From Aureispira sp. CCB-QB1 (GTDB lineage Bacteria; Bacteroidota; Bacteroidia; Chitinophagales; Saprospiraceae), in contig CAMBRK010000001.1 in the NCBI GenBank assembly GCA_945870185.1, positions 82,380-146,379 of the forward strand: DNA of 64,000 bases, given 5' to 3'. Shown in pieces: positions 1-8,764 of the stretch (positions are counted from its first letter, which is position 1; each line of letters begins with the position of its first letter). The notes beneath the pieces were generated by a model that worked only from the letters and a program-made list of their open reading frames with translations, had not been told where the DNA came from and made no database searches. Made by a program: the position numbers and the translations under genes.

Positions 1-1755
1 TCACTGGTCACGAAGCTTGAATCTAGCAGCACTATAAGTTTTGATACGGAGACTACAGGTATTGATGCTCATCAAGCCGAACTAGTAGGGCTATCGTTTT
101 CTACTACTCCACATGAAGCTTATTATGTACCGATTTCAGAAAATCAAGATGAAGCTAAAAACAGACTCAATAAGTTTAAATCTCTTCTTGAAAATCCTAA
201 CATATCAAAAATAGGTCAAAATATAAAGTATGATATGACCATGATGAAATGGTATGGTATAGAGATGCAAGGTTTTCTTTATGATACCATGATAACACAT
301 TATTTATGCGAGCCGGATTTAAGACATAAATTGGACTATCTAACGGAATCATATCTAGATTATAAGATGGTACCTATTGAAGATTTGATAGGAAAGGGTG
401 GAAAAAATCAGCTAAGCATGCGTCAGGTATCTGTGGAAAAAGTCAAAGAATATGCTGGAGAAGATGCAGACCTGACCTTACAAATGGTACCCGTTCTAGA
501 AAAAATGATGGCTGAAAATGAACTTGATGACTTATACAAAAAGATAGAAGAGCCGCTCATCAGAGTACTATGTGATCTGGAATATGAGGGCATAAGAATA
601 AATGCCGATTTCCTAAATGAATACTCCAAAGAACTGGATAAAATAATATTGGAAAAAGAGCAGGAAATTTATAAAAACGCAGGTGTACATTTCAATATTT
701 CTTCTCCTAAACAAGTAGGAGAAGTTCTTTTCGATCGTCTAAAAATACCATACAGATGGAAGAAAACTTCTTCAGGTCAGTATTCAACTGATGTAGATAA
801 GCTTACAGAGCTTGCGGGTCAGCATATAGTTATAGATACGATATTGGAATATCGAAAATTTGCTAAATTAAAGTCAACTTATGTAGATGCTTTGCCTACG
901 ATGCTCAACCCTCGAACAGGAAGAATCCATAGCAACTTCAATCAAGCAAGAGCGGCAACAGGAAGACTAAGCTCAGAAAATCCAAACCTACAAAATATAC
1001 CGATCAAGGATGAAGCTGGAAGAGAAATCAGAAAAGCCTTTATACCAAGAGATGAAAACCATGTTTTGATGGCTGCCGACTATTCTCAAATAGAGCTTCG
1101 CATTATTGCAGAGATTAGTAATGACACATCCATGCTTGAAGCCTTCATCGCTGGTAATGACTTTCATAAAGCTACAGCAGCAAAAGTATATGGCGTGCCC
1201 TATGATGACGTCACAAGTGAACAAAGAAGAAATGCCAAAACGGTCAACTTTTCTATAACTTATGGCGCGGGCGCTACGAATTTGTCGAGGCAACTAGGTA
1301 TATCTAGAAAAGAAGCCACAGAGTTGATCCAAAGTTATTTTAAAGAATTCAGTGGTCTCAAAAATTATATGGATGAAACTGTAAATTTTGCCAGAGAAAA
1401 TGGGTATGTCAAAACACTCTTGGGAAGAAGGCGCAATCTCAGAGATATCAACTCGCGCAACAGCCTGACCTCATCCAATGCTGAAAGAGTAGCTATCAAC
1501 ACACCTATACAAGGTACGGCAGCAGACATGATAAAAATCGCCATGATCGATATACATAAAGCTTTTAAAGAAGCCAAACTTCAGTCCCGGATGGTATTAC
1601 AAGTTCATGACGAATTAGTCTTCGATGTGTTTACCCCTGAACTAGAACAGGTCAAATATATAGTAAAGGAGAAAATGGCCAATGCAATTCCTAGCCTTCA
1701 AGTACCTATCTTGGTAGAAATAGGTATTGGCAATAATTGGTTGGAAGCCCATTGA
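1..1755 (+). CDS. polA: DNA polymerase I, 5'-truncated by window edge
   Basis: The reading frame is open from base 1, so the gene starts upstream of the window and about 584 C-terminal residues are visible. They cover the 3'-5' exonuclease and polymerase domains of a family A repair and Okazaki-fragment polymerase; the 5'-nuclease domain would lie off the left edge. Exonuclease residues look intact: FDTET (near visible residue 15), IGQNIKYD, and YAGEDAD. Polymerase motif A is DYSQIELR, motif B is RRNAKTVNFSITYG, and motif C is VHDELVFD. Phe in motif B (NFS) corresponds to the E. coli Phe762 type that selects against dideoxynucleotides. With exo DxE retained, proofreading is expected. The gene ends 38 bases before a small secreted-protein gene. 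Confidence 0.97.
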   Translation, partial: SLVTKLESSSTISFDTETTGIDAHQAELVGLSFSTTPHEAYYVPISENQDEAKNRLNKFKSLLENPNISKIGQNIKYDMTMMKWYGIEMQGFLYDTMITHYLCEPDLRHKLDYLTESYLDYKMVPIEDLIGKGGKNQLSMRQVSVEKVKEYAGEDADLTLQMVPVLEKMMAENELDDLYKKIEEPLIRVLCDLEYEGIRINADFLNEYSKELDKIILEKEQEIYKNAGVHFNISSPKQVGEVLFDRLKIPYRWKKTSSGQYSTDVDKLTELAGQHIVIDTILEYRKFAKLKSTYVDALPTMLNPRTGRIHSNFNQARAATGRLSSENPNLQNIPIKDEAGREIRKAFIPRDENHVLMAADYSQIELRIIAEISNDTSMLEAFIAGNDFHKATAAKVYGVPYDDVTSEQRRNAKTVNFSITYGAGATNLSRQLGISRKEATELIQSYFKEFSGLKNYMDETVNFARENGYVKTLLGRRRNLRDINSRNSLTSSNAERVAINTPIQGTAADMIKIAMIDIHKAFKEAKLQSRMVLQVHDELVFDVFTPELEQVKYIVKEKMANAIPSLQVPILVEIGIGNNWLEAH

Positions 1756-1793
1756 TTTGTATAAACTTATGCGCAAATTAAATATTTTAAATA

Positions 1794-1988
1794 ATGAAAA
1801 CCTTAGTATACTACACCATTACACTTGCTTTAATCGCTTTCACTTATAAAGTCAAAGGGCAGAATAACTTATATAAGAAAAATGATGGTAGTGTATCCGT
1901 ATATTTTGGTGTTTTTTCTGAAGATTTAAGAGATCGAGATGCTATAGGTTATGGAGCAAACTATACTAAAAACTACTATATATCATGA
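1794..1988 (+). CDS. Small secreted protein, truncated paralogue of the next gene
   Basis: This encodes 64 residues with an N-terminal hydrophobic signal peptide ending near VKGQ, followed by about 40 mature residues. Those residues resemble the beginning of the next protein: QNNLYKKNDGS against QNYLYQKDMSG, and YGANYT against FGADYT. The product stops just where the neighbour continues into its beta-strand-rich body. The stop TGA overlaps the ATG of the next gene by four bases. The simplest reading is a tandem duplication in which the first copy lost its C-terminal two thirds. I do not recognise the family. It may be a decayed copy rather than a functional gene. Confidence 0.55.
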   Translation: MKTLVYYTITLALIAFTYKVKGQNNLYKKNDGSVSVYFGVFSEDLRDRDAIGYGANYTKNYYIS

Positions 1989-2590
1989 AACTAAAATTGT
2001 ATCTATTTGTCCTTGCTTTGTTTTATTTAAACATTATTCATACCCAGAATTACCTCTATCAAAAAGATATGAGTGGCTTATCGGGTTATGTAAATGTACT
2101 CACTCAAGCTAAACTAGATGATTCTCCAGGTTTTAGCTTTGGGGCTGATTATACATTTGACGGAACAGCAAGCTTAGGTGTAAAAAGAACCCAACTTAAA
2201 TCAAAAAATATATTTGATGACTCAGATACAGGATACTATACATTTAACTTTAGTGTCACACCGTTAAAGTTAAAAAAAGGTAAAACAACTTATAGTATAC
2301 CTCTAGTTGCAGAATTAAATCTTTACAATAAGGAACAATTTTTTTCATACGGCATAAGATTCGCCGCATATAATGAGTTTGGCAATAATTCATTTTTTCT
2401 TCCTGTAGTGTCAGTTTTAAATCAACCATCATTTACCGACTTAGGTCAAAAATATGTTAATGTAGTTTTTGAAGCCAATTTGATGTTTCAATATTTTAAA
2501 ATTGCTCCTTTAGTTTCTGTTTCTGAAGGTAAAGTGAGATTCGGTCTTTCTCTTGGGTTTGCTTGGTTTTATAAATCAGAAGATGAATGA
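1985..2590 (+). CDS. Secreted beta-rich protein of unknown function
   Basis: The product has 201 residues with a signal peptide (about residues 1-20, ending IIHTQ). The mature part has alternating hydrophobic and polar strands with many Gly and aromatic residues (SFGADYTF, FSYGIRFAAYN, VRFGLSLGFAWFY). It ends in an aromatic residue region, which suggests a small outer-membrane or periplasmic beta-barrel. The start overlaps the stop of the preceding truncated paralogue (ATGA), so the two are probably translated together. No catalytic motif is visible and I do not recognise a named family. The beta-barrel assignment is inference from strand pattern only. Confidence 0.7.
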   Translation: MKLKLYLFVLALFYLNIIHTQNYLYQKDMSGLSGYVNVLTQAKLDDSPGFSFGADYTFDGTASLGVKRTQLKSKNIFDDSDTGYYTFNFSVTPLKLKKGKTTYSIPLVAELNLYNKEQFFSYGIRFAAYNEFGNNSFFLPVVSVLNQPSFTDLGQKYVNVVFEANLMFQYFKIAPLVSVSEGKVRFGLSLGFAWFYKSEDE

Positions 2591-2795
2591 CAAGTACTAT
2601 ATTGAAGATAAAGCCCAACGTAAAATGGATCCTTTTTTAAACTTTATAGTCCTAGTTGTATTGTTTATGTATTCAGAGCTATATCTTGCTGTGTTATTTC
2701 GGTATCAAATTGTCGGAATTTCACAACATATTGATAATCATTGTACTAATTTATTAATTGGATGGAAAACCAAATACCTCAGATACAGATTTTAA
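2583..2795 (+). CDS. Possible small membrane protein overlapping uvrA start
   Basis: This is a 70-codon frame starting at an ATG inside the last codons of the preceding gene and ending 34 bases inside the uvrA start. The predicted product has one hydrophobic stretch (LNFIVLVVLFMYSELYLAVLF) and a basic tail. Nothing else supports it. It fills the gap between two genes and could equally be leader sequence for uvrA. A shorter start at 2625 is also possible. Confidence 0.22.
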   Translation: MNDKYYIEDKAQRKMDPFLNFIVLVVLFMYSELYLAVLFRYQIVGISQHIDNHCTNLLIGWKTKYLRYRF

Positions 2796-5596
2796 AACCT
2801 GACGTTGACAATAAAGAAGAGATTAGAAAATATATTCATATCAAAGGTGCCAGATCCAACAATCTCAAAGATATTGAATTATTCATACCCAAAAATAAGC
2901 TAGTTGTAGTTACAGGTGTTTCCGGATCGGGTAAGTCTTCCTTGATCATAGATACTCTTTACGCAGAAGGCCAACGTAGATATGTAGAAAGTCTTTCTTC
3001 CTATGCTCGGCAGTTTTTAGACAGAATGAAAAAGCCTGAAGTGGACTTTATAAAAGGTATTAGTCCAGCTATCGCAATCGAACAAAAAGTAAGCACATCC
3101 AATGCCAGATCTACAGTAGGATCGATGACAGAAATCTACGACTACATGCGATTGCTTTTTGCACGTATAGGTAAGACCAACTCTCCTGTGACGGGAGATG
3201 AGGTTAAAAAACACCAAGTCAGTGATGTAGTCCAATATATCTTTAATCTGACGGCAGGTACCAAAATAGTTTTACTCATTCCTTTACAAAAAAGACATGA
3301 ACGCACTATAGGCCAGGAGCTCAACCTATTGATGCAAAAAGGTTTTTCGAGAGTGCGATATAATAATCAAACCCAAAATCTAGAAGATCTCATCGCAGAT
3401 ACGGAGATCCGACATGACCTATCTGTAACTGAAAGTGAATACGATATCAAAATCATTATAGACCGTTTTGTGGTCAATGATGATGACGAAAACAAAAAAA
3501 GAGTAGCTGACTCCATCACAGCTGCTTTTTCTGAATCGGAAGGCGAATGTATAGTAAGTATTGTAGATGATGAAGAAAGGCATTTCAATAACAGATTTGA
3601 ACTGGACGGCATTACCTTTCTAGAGCCCAATCACCAAATGTTTAATTATAACAATCCATACGGCGCCTGCCCCAAATGTGAAGGTTATGGTAAAATGCTC
3701 GGCATAGATCCTGAAAAAGTCATTTCTGACGAAACGCTATCGGTATTTCAGGAAGCGGTATCGTGTTGGAACGGTGAGAAAGGAAAACTTTGGTTAAACC
3801 ATTTGGTAACCCAAGCTTCAAAATTTGACTTTCCCATCCATAAACCTTACAAAGAGCTCACAGATGCCCAAAAAGAATTGTTGTGGACCGGAAATGCTTA
3901 TTTTGACGGTATAGATGCTTTTTTTCAAGAATTAGAAGACGGAAGTTACAAGATACAAAACCGTGTCATGCTTTCCCGATACCGTGGCAAAACCGTATGT
4001 AATGTCTGTAAAGGTGGTCGACTCAGAAAGGAAGCCACCTATGTAAAAATATGTGGTAAAGACATCACCCAACTCATCCATGTGCCCATAGACGAATTGT
4101 TACCCTTTTTTACATCTTTGGAGCTATCCGATCACGATGCTAAAATTGCAGATCGCATCCTAACAGAAATCAAAAATAGACTGAACACAATGATAGACAT
4201 AGGTCTTGGGTATTTGACTATCGATCGTCTAGCGAGCACACTGAGTGGTGGAGAGACTCAAAGAATCAACCTGACACGTACGTTGGGCAGTAATCTTACG
4301 AGTTCACTCTATATACTCGACGAACCTAGTGTAGGCTTGCATCCCAAAGATACCGAAAAACTAGTGGCAGTACTGAAAAGACTACGCAACCTGGGCAATA
4401 CCGTAGTGGTCATCGAGCATGAAGAAGCCGTAATCCGCAATGCAGATTATATCGTAGATATAGGTCCTGAAGCAGGTATTCATGGCGGACATCTGGTATT
4501 TGCAGGCCATTATGCCGATTTTATAAGTGGTCAACACCCCAATCTAACGTCCGACTATCTTACTGGTATAAGAAAAATCCAATATCCGGAAACCAAACGG
4601 AAGCTCATCCAAAAAATTTATCTGAAAGGTGCTCGACAGCACAATCTCAAAAATATAGACGTAGCTATACCGCTCCAAGCCATGACTGTGGTAACAGGCG
4701 TATCTGGCTCGGGCAAAACAAGCTTGGTTAAACATATAATTTTTCCTGCGTTAAAGCTTTTGGTCAATGATCCCATAGCGATTGCTCCAGGCAGACACGA
4801 ACAAATCAAGGGTGATACCAAGCAGATCAAGATGGTGGAAATGATCAGTCAAAGCCCTATAGGCAAGTCTTCTCGTAGCAATCCTGTCACTTATGTAAAG
4901 GCATATGACGATATCCGAAAATTATTTGCAGATCAGCAACTATCCAAGATCAAGGGCTACGAACCCAAACACTTTTCCTTTAACGTCGAAGGTGGACGAT
5001 GCGAAACCTGCAAAGGAGAAGGATATCTTACGGTAGAAATGCAGTTTCTAGCCGATGTCACCCTTCTATGCGAAGAATGCAGCGGCAAAAGGTTCAAGAA
5101 GGAAGTATTAGAAGTCACTTATCAGGACAAAAGTATTTTTGATGTTCTGGAAATGAGTATAGAAGAATCTTTGGAATTCTTTAAGAATAAGAAAAATATA
5201 CTGGCTAGATTACAACCCTTGTACGATGTGGGCCTAGGATATATCAAACTAGGACAATCATCTAGTACCCTATCTGGTGGAGAAGCCCAAAGGGTAAAAC
5301 TAGCCAGCTTCCTTACAAAAGAATATACATGCAAAAATATCTTTTTTATCTTTGACGAGCCTACTACTGGGCTTCACTTCCATGATGTCAATAAGCTAAT
5401 GGATGCCTTCAATTCTTTAGTAGAAAATGGTCATACGGTACTCATAGTAGAGCACAATATGGATGTGATACGCGCCGCAGACTACGTGATAGACCTGGGA
5501 CCCACAGGTGGTAAAGATGGTGGTCATCTCCTTTTCGAAGGGAGACCGGAAGATCTTAAAGGTGTAAAAGGATCATTTACTGGGCAGTTTTTGTAA
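2762..5596 (+). CDS. uvrA: Excinuclease ABC subunit A
   Basis: This 944-residue protein is normal for UvrA, the dimeric ATPase that finds bulky DNA lesions and loads UvrB in nucleotide excision repair. Two ABC ATPase halves are visible. The first has Walker A GVSGSGKSS (about residue 55), signature LSGGETQR and ILDEPSVGLH. The second has GVSGSGKTS, LSGGEAQR and FDEPTTGLH. The C-terminal zinc finger is intact (CETC, about 20 residues, CEEC). The insertion domain has CNVCKGG. In the first zinc module the second Cys pair is present (CPKCEG), but the usual upstream CPxC pair is replaced by a stretch around FELDGITF, as I recall for Bacteroidota UvrA. The start chosen is the first ATG with a reasonable leader before the conserved IHIKGARSNNL. 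Confidence 0.97.
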   Translation: MENQIPQIQILKPDVDNKEEIRKYIHIKGARSNNLKDIELFIPKNKLVVVTGVSGSGKSSLIIDTLYAEGQRRYVESLSSYARQFLDRMKKPEVDFIKGISPAIAIEQKVSTSNARSTVGSMTEIYDYMRLLFARIGKTNSPVTGDEVKKHQVSDVVQYIFNLTAGTKIVLLIPLQKRHERTIGQELNLLMQKGFSRVRYNNQTQNLEDLIADTEIRHDLSVTESEYDIKIIIDRFVVNDDDENKKRVADSITAAFSESEGECIVSIVDDEERHFNNRFELDGITFLEPNHQMFNYNNPYGACPKCEGYGKMLGIDPEKVISDETLSVFQEAVSCWNGEKGKLWLNHLVTQASKFDFPIHKPYKELTDAQKELLWTGNAYFDGIDAFFQELEDGSYKIQNRVMLSRYRGKTVCNVCKGGRLRKEATYVKICGKDITQLIHVPIDELLPFFTSLELSDHDAKIADRILTEIKNRLNTMIDIGLGYLTIDRLASTLSGGETQRINLTRTLGSNLTSSLYILDEPSVGLHPKDTEKLVAVLKRLRNLGNTVVVIEHEEAVIRNADYIVDIGPEAGIHGGHLVFAGHYADFISGQHPNLTSDYLTGIRKIQYPETKRKLIQKIYLKGARQHNLKNIDVAIPLQAMTVVTGVSGSGKTSLVKHIIFPALKLLVNDPIAIAPGRHEQIKGDTKQIKMVEMISQSPIGKSSRSNPVTYVKAYDDIRKLFADQQLSKIKGYEPKHFSFNVEGGRCETCKGEGYLTVEMQFLADVTLLCEECSGKRFKKEVLEVTYQDKSIFDVLEMSIEESLEFFKNKKNILARLQPLYDVGLGYIKLGQSSSTLSGGEAQRVKLASFLTKEYTCKNIFFIFDEPTTGLHFHDVNKLMDAFNSLVENGHTVLIVEHNMDVIRAADYVIDLGPTGGKDGGHLLFEGRPEDLKGVKGSFTGQFL

Positions 5597-5681
5597 TTAA
5601 AAATAATCCAAGCGTCCAATTTATAGAACTAATTTCAAAAGATTGAAATTACGAAATCATTCATCTCTTAGGTAAAGAATA
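5597..5681. other. Convergent gap between uvrA and blh
   Basis: This 85-bp AT-rich spacer lies between convergent genes. It contains a weak inverted repeat (AATTTCA at 5631-5637 and TGAAATT at 5644-5650) without a clear T-run, so a terminator is possible but not well supported. Confidence 0.3.
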
Positions 5682-6596
5682 TTAGCTATAACTTTCCTCG
5701 ACCAAAAAAATATGTGGTAATGTAACACAAGCAATAAAAATCAAAAATGTACTAATTATAGAAACATCAGGTAAAACATATTGATGTCCCGCAACCATAG
5801 CTACAAAACCCAAAACAGCTAATATTGTATAAGGTGCTGCTTGTTGATAATAATGAATGATTGTAAAGTTTGGCCAAAGTTTCTTATAAAAAGTCAGCTG
5901 ATTCAATAAAGACCCTAGCGAATGCCAAAGCGTAAAATAGATTGTAAAACCAACTAACATAGGTGTAAAATAAAACATCACGGACAAAATCAATATTTTA
6001 CCTATTTCCTTCCAAAGCCTTTCAAAAGAAATGGAATTAGATATTCTTAACAAAAATACTAAACCTAAATTGATGCAAACGATCCATAGCTGAACATCAT
6101 TCATAGTAGATTGATTAATGTCAGGTAAAGTACCAATAACCTGACTAATTACGGTTTTACTTTCATCCCAATGCCACAAAACCGCACCGCCTATAGCAAA
6201 TAATCCCCAGAAAATATTCAAGATAATTATAAAAAGCTTAGGCAACGAAACGTTTTCCCAATTTGATTGCCCAAAATGATACGAAGAAATCAATATGAAA
6301 ATAATGAAAGATACTGCAGGAAAAATCATCCATAGGACAAGAAAACCAAAGACAGCAAATAAATAGGTCATAAAAAACTTTATAATTTGCTGTTTTGTAA
6401 GCAGAGATTTATTTAATCTCTTAAACAAAAGATAATCTGTAGCACCATGTGGTAGACCTATAGCCAACACTAAAATCCCTAATAGTGGATACTGTATATA
6501 TTCAAGATAATCAGAAAATATCAAGCCCATCAATGCAAAAACTAGCGATATGACTACCACTGGCAAAACAATTTTTATACTTGCACTCTCAGACAT
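5682..6596 (-). CDS. blh: Brp/Blh family beta-carotene 15,15'-dioxygenase
   Basis: The product is a 304-residue polytopic membrane protein with about eight hydrophobic segments. The family cleaves beta-carotene into two retinals, the chromophore of rhodopsins. Family hallmarks with metal-binding histidines are visible: GLPHGATD (about residue 48), SSYHFGQS (about 105), LWHSLGS (about 225) and LPHIFLVE at the C-terminus. It lies directly downstream of proteorhodopsin on the same strand with about 90 bp between them, so the pair makes opsin and chromophore. No carotenoid synthesis genes (crtE/B/I/Y) are in the window, so beta-carotene must come from elsewhere in the genome. A terminator-like hairpin between the two genes suggests partial uncoupling of expression. 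Confidence 0.93.
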   Translation of the reverse strand: MSESASIKIVLPVVVISLVFALMGLIFSDYLEYIQYPLLGILVLAIGLPHGATDYLLFKRLNKSLLTKQQIIKFFMTYLFAVFGFLVLWMIFPAVSFIIFILISSYHFGQSNWENVSLPKLFIIILNIFWGLFAIGGAVLWHWDESKTVISQVIGTLPDINQSTMNDVQLWIVCINLGLVFLLRISNSISFERLWKEIGKILILSVMFYFTPMLVGFTIYFTLWHSLGSLLNQLTFYKKLWPNFTIIHYYQQAAPYTILAVLGFVAMVAGHQYVLPDVSIISTFLIFIACVTLPHIFLVEESYS

Positions 6597-6619
6597 TTTG
6601 TTTTATGGATTGTTATTCT

Positions 6620-6660
6620 TAAAAAAGGACCGATAGCAAAAATTTAATACTACCGGTCCT
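6620..6660 (-). terminator. Intrinsic terminator after proteorhodopsin
   Basis: On the minus strand, about 27 bp after the proteorhodopsin stop, an 11-bp stem (6650-6660 with 6626-6636, one mismatch) is followed by six T residues. It sits before the blh start at 6596, so blh would need read-through or its own promoter. Confidence 0.75.
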
Positions 6661-6686
6661 CATTATTTTTTTGTGGTTATAATCTA

Positions 6687-7463
6687 TTATGCGTTGCTTT
6701 TTGAAGAGCCAACCGCCAAACTATAAATTACTAAACCAAATCCAATTTTGTTGACAGCGTCACCGATGTTATAAATAAGATCCATATTTTTCACATCGAT
6801 CACATTTCTAAGCCATCCGTCTGTTTCGATTGCCATGTAACCAAGTGGATAAATTGCCCAACCTACTAGAATAAACCAACCAAGCACTTTGAATGCACTT
6901 TGGAGTTTGGCATCATTGGAATTTCCAGCCAATTTACTAGCAGAACCAAACCACACTTCATAAACAATACCTGCATAACCTACTGTAGAAATGATACCCC
7001 AAAGGACACTATTGTCTCTGTAAGCTGTTTCTCCTAAATAACCAGCTACAAGCATCAATAATGAGTAACCGATCATTTTCCACAATAAAGAAATTGGAGC
7101 ACCAAATGCTCTTAAAATTAAGTAAAACTCTACACACATCAATGGAACCGTAAGTATCCAGTCAATGTATCTGAGTTGGGTAGGAGATTCGCCTGTGGTA
7201 ATCCACACATCTCTCATGTAAAAATAATGAACAGCAGCAATCATTGTGATTAATCCTGCTATCAATAAAGATGTCTTCCATTTGCCTTCTACTTGAGACC
7301 TTTCAAAGAAAAAGAAAACCGACGCGGCAAACATTGCCATGTAACCAATGAAGAAAGTAAAACCAACATAATCATTGGCAGCAAGGGACCCTGCTAAATT
7401 AAAAGTTGTGAGTGAAAAGATCATAAATATAAATTGTTTGGTGATTCGTTGAATATTCAACAT
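6687..7463 (-). CDS. Proteorhodopsin, green-type light-driven proton pump
   Basis: The product is a 258-residue seven-helix retinal protein with an N-terminal extension that may be a cleaved signal (residues 1-28). Helix C reads RYIDWILTVPLMCVEF. It gives Asp101 (counter-ion/proton acceptor), Thr105 and Glu112 (proton donor), the DTE pattern of outward proton pumps. Met109 is at the spectral tuning position, which predicts green absorption. His79 in AAVHYFYM matches the conserved His partner of the acceptor. The Schiff-base lysine is Lys239 in GDAVNKIGFG. At helix E, Gly156 (LWGII) seems to align with a bulky Phe in classic proteorhodopsin; glycine there opens a window that can accept a carotenoid antenna. 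That alignment is from memory. The blh gene follows downstream. Confidence 0.97.
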   Translation of the reverse strand: MLNIQRITKQFIFMIFSLTTFNLAGSLAANDYVGFTFFIGYMAMFAASVFFFFERSQVEGKWKTSLLIAGLITMIAAVHYFYMRDVWITTGESPTQLRYIDWILTVPLMCVEFYLILRAFGAPISLLWKMIGYSLLMLVAGYLGETAYRDNSVLWGIISTVGYAGIVYEVWFGSASKLAGNSNDAKLQSAFKVLGWFILVGWAIYPLGYMAIETDGWLRNVIDVKNMDLIYNIGDAVNKIGFGLVIYSLAVGSSKSNA

Positions 7464-7506
7464 CCCATAAACATAGATTTCAAAACAATGTTTAAGAAAA
7501 TGTTAA

Positions 7507-7544
7507 TTTTTTTTAATTTTTTTAATTTTTTTTAATTTTTTTAA
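7507..7544. repeat. Phased A/T tracts upstream of proteorhodopsin
   Basis: Two copies of a 19-bp unit (T8-AA-T7-AA on the plus strand) lie 44-81 bp upstream of the proteorhodopsin start. On the minus strand this gives four A-tracts spaced 9-10 bp apart, the spacing that produces intrinsic DNA bending. A weak -7 element of Bacteroidota type (TTGTTTTG, minus strand 7488-7481) lies between it and the gene. A regulatory role is inferred. Confidence 0.5.
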
Positions 7545-8099
7545 CCATAATAAATTTCAATGTTTTTATTTCCAAAATAATTTGAAAAGGTATTATCAAT
7601 ATATACCGTTCTTAAGGAGTGGTTGCTTTTTCATCTTGGACTACGAGATTTACGAAGTATATTACCTTTTTGTAATGCTGTGTATTAATATTTATTATTA
7701 GGACATATCTGACATCAAATTATAAAATGAACTGCATAATAAATCTGGAAGAAAAAGATTCGAAAAAATAAAAACATTATTCGGTATCATTATAATAATA
7801 TCAAAATGACATCACAAAAACAATAATAAAAAAAATCTTTCCTGATCAAATGTGGTATATCTCTGCTAGTTACACTGAAATCATGGAGCCAAAACAGTTT
7901 AAATACTTTAAAACATTAAAATAACAAATATTAGTGCACAAAGGTGTTCAGTTTCTAATTTGATTTTCTTTGCTATAAATTACTCTTCTTTTGATAGTTA
8001 AATACAAATAAAGTGCGTTTTACTGACTCGAGACTCTCATTTTAAAATATATACTACTGCTTCACAAATCACAATTAATAAAATAAAATTTGAAGACAT
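7545..8099. other. Divergent intergenic region, no gene seen
   Basis: This is about 555 bp of strongly AT-rich sequence between the proteorhodopsin upstream region and the IS-interrupted small membrane gene. Stops are frequent in all frames. I see no RNA gene, long repeat or convincing promoter motif. It may hold the light- or nutrient-responsive control region for proteorhodopsin and for the divergent small genes. Confidence 0.4.
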
Positions 8100-8135
8100 G
8101 TTTAAAAAGTTTACAATAACAGACAAATTATTATT

Positions 8136-8143
8136 TGTATTGT
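8136..8143. repeat. Left target-site duplication of IS66-type element
   Basis: TTTGTATT lies directly outside the left inverted repeat. The right flank at 9478-9485 is TTTGTATC, so 7 of 8 bases match. Eight-base duplications are typical of the IS66 family. Confidence 0.85.
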
Positions 8144-8160
8144 AAGCATCCGACGAACTA
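8144..8160. repeat. IS66 terminal inverted repeat (right end of element, left in window)
   Basis: GTAAGCATCCGACGAAC begins the element. It matches the reverse complement of 9461-9477 at 16 of 17 positions, and GTAAGC is the characteristic start of IS66-family ends. Confidence 0.9.
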
Positions 8161-8234
8161 CGTTGTCTGATTTAATGATGTAAGATAAGCATCTGGGGAT
8201 AATGTACCGATCTCAGATGTTTTGGCTGAAGGAA

Positions 8235-8690
8235 TTAATGATAGGGTCCATACCATATTATGATTCTTTTGATGTATAGCTTGCCTGGTTGTTTGGCAAG
8301 TTTTTCAGTGATCTCATCTCCAATATAAATATCCGCATCATTGTGTTCTGGTTCGATAATTGTCCTCTCTACGGTCAGATGACTACAGCTTTTTAAGAGT
8401 TGGCGACCTTGTTGACTGCCTTTGTTCTTCTTACGTTGATAGGTGATGGTCTCTTTTTCTGATTGGGGCGAACTATTTAATGATTCTTCTTGGTCAGCAT
8501 CGCCAAAGATATTGAGCTGTCCTAGATCTATGGTTGGAATATAGCGCTCTGACTTAGGACCAAATACTTGTTTTTTCAACTGTGCAATTAGTTACGAAAG
8601 ATCATCAATCCTGGCTGATTGCTCTGCTATTTTAGCATCCTTTTGTGCTAAATCGGCGTCTTTTTGTGCTATGAGTGCTTCCTAATTCAT
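8235..8690 (-). pseudogene. IS66 transposase TnpC fragment
   Basis: The frame starts at an ATG at 8690 and has stops at 8682-8684 (third codon) and 8592-8594. Around them it reads as the usual N-terminal coiled-coil of repeated AQKDA units. After the second stop the frame contains LKKQVFGPKSERY and KQPGKLYIKRI, both diagnostic of the IS66 transposase N-terminal and zinc-binding regions. Similarity then ends at about 8250, and the protein terminates without the central DDE domain. The junction at about 8250 is where the internal deletion joins the element end. It is not functional. Confidence 0.88.
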
Positions 8691-8764
8691 AGCATAAAAG
8701 TAAGATGTTTATACGACTATATCACAATATTTCAGCCGCTTTTTTTACCTTTTTTAAATAAATT

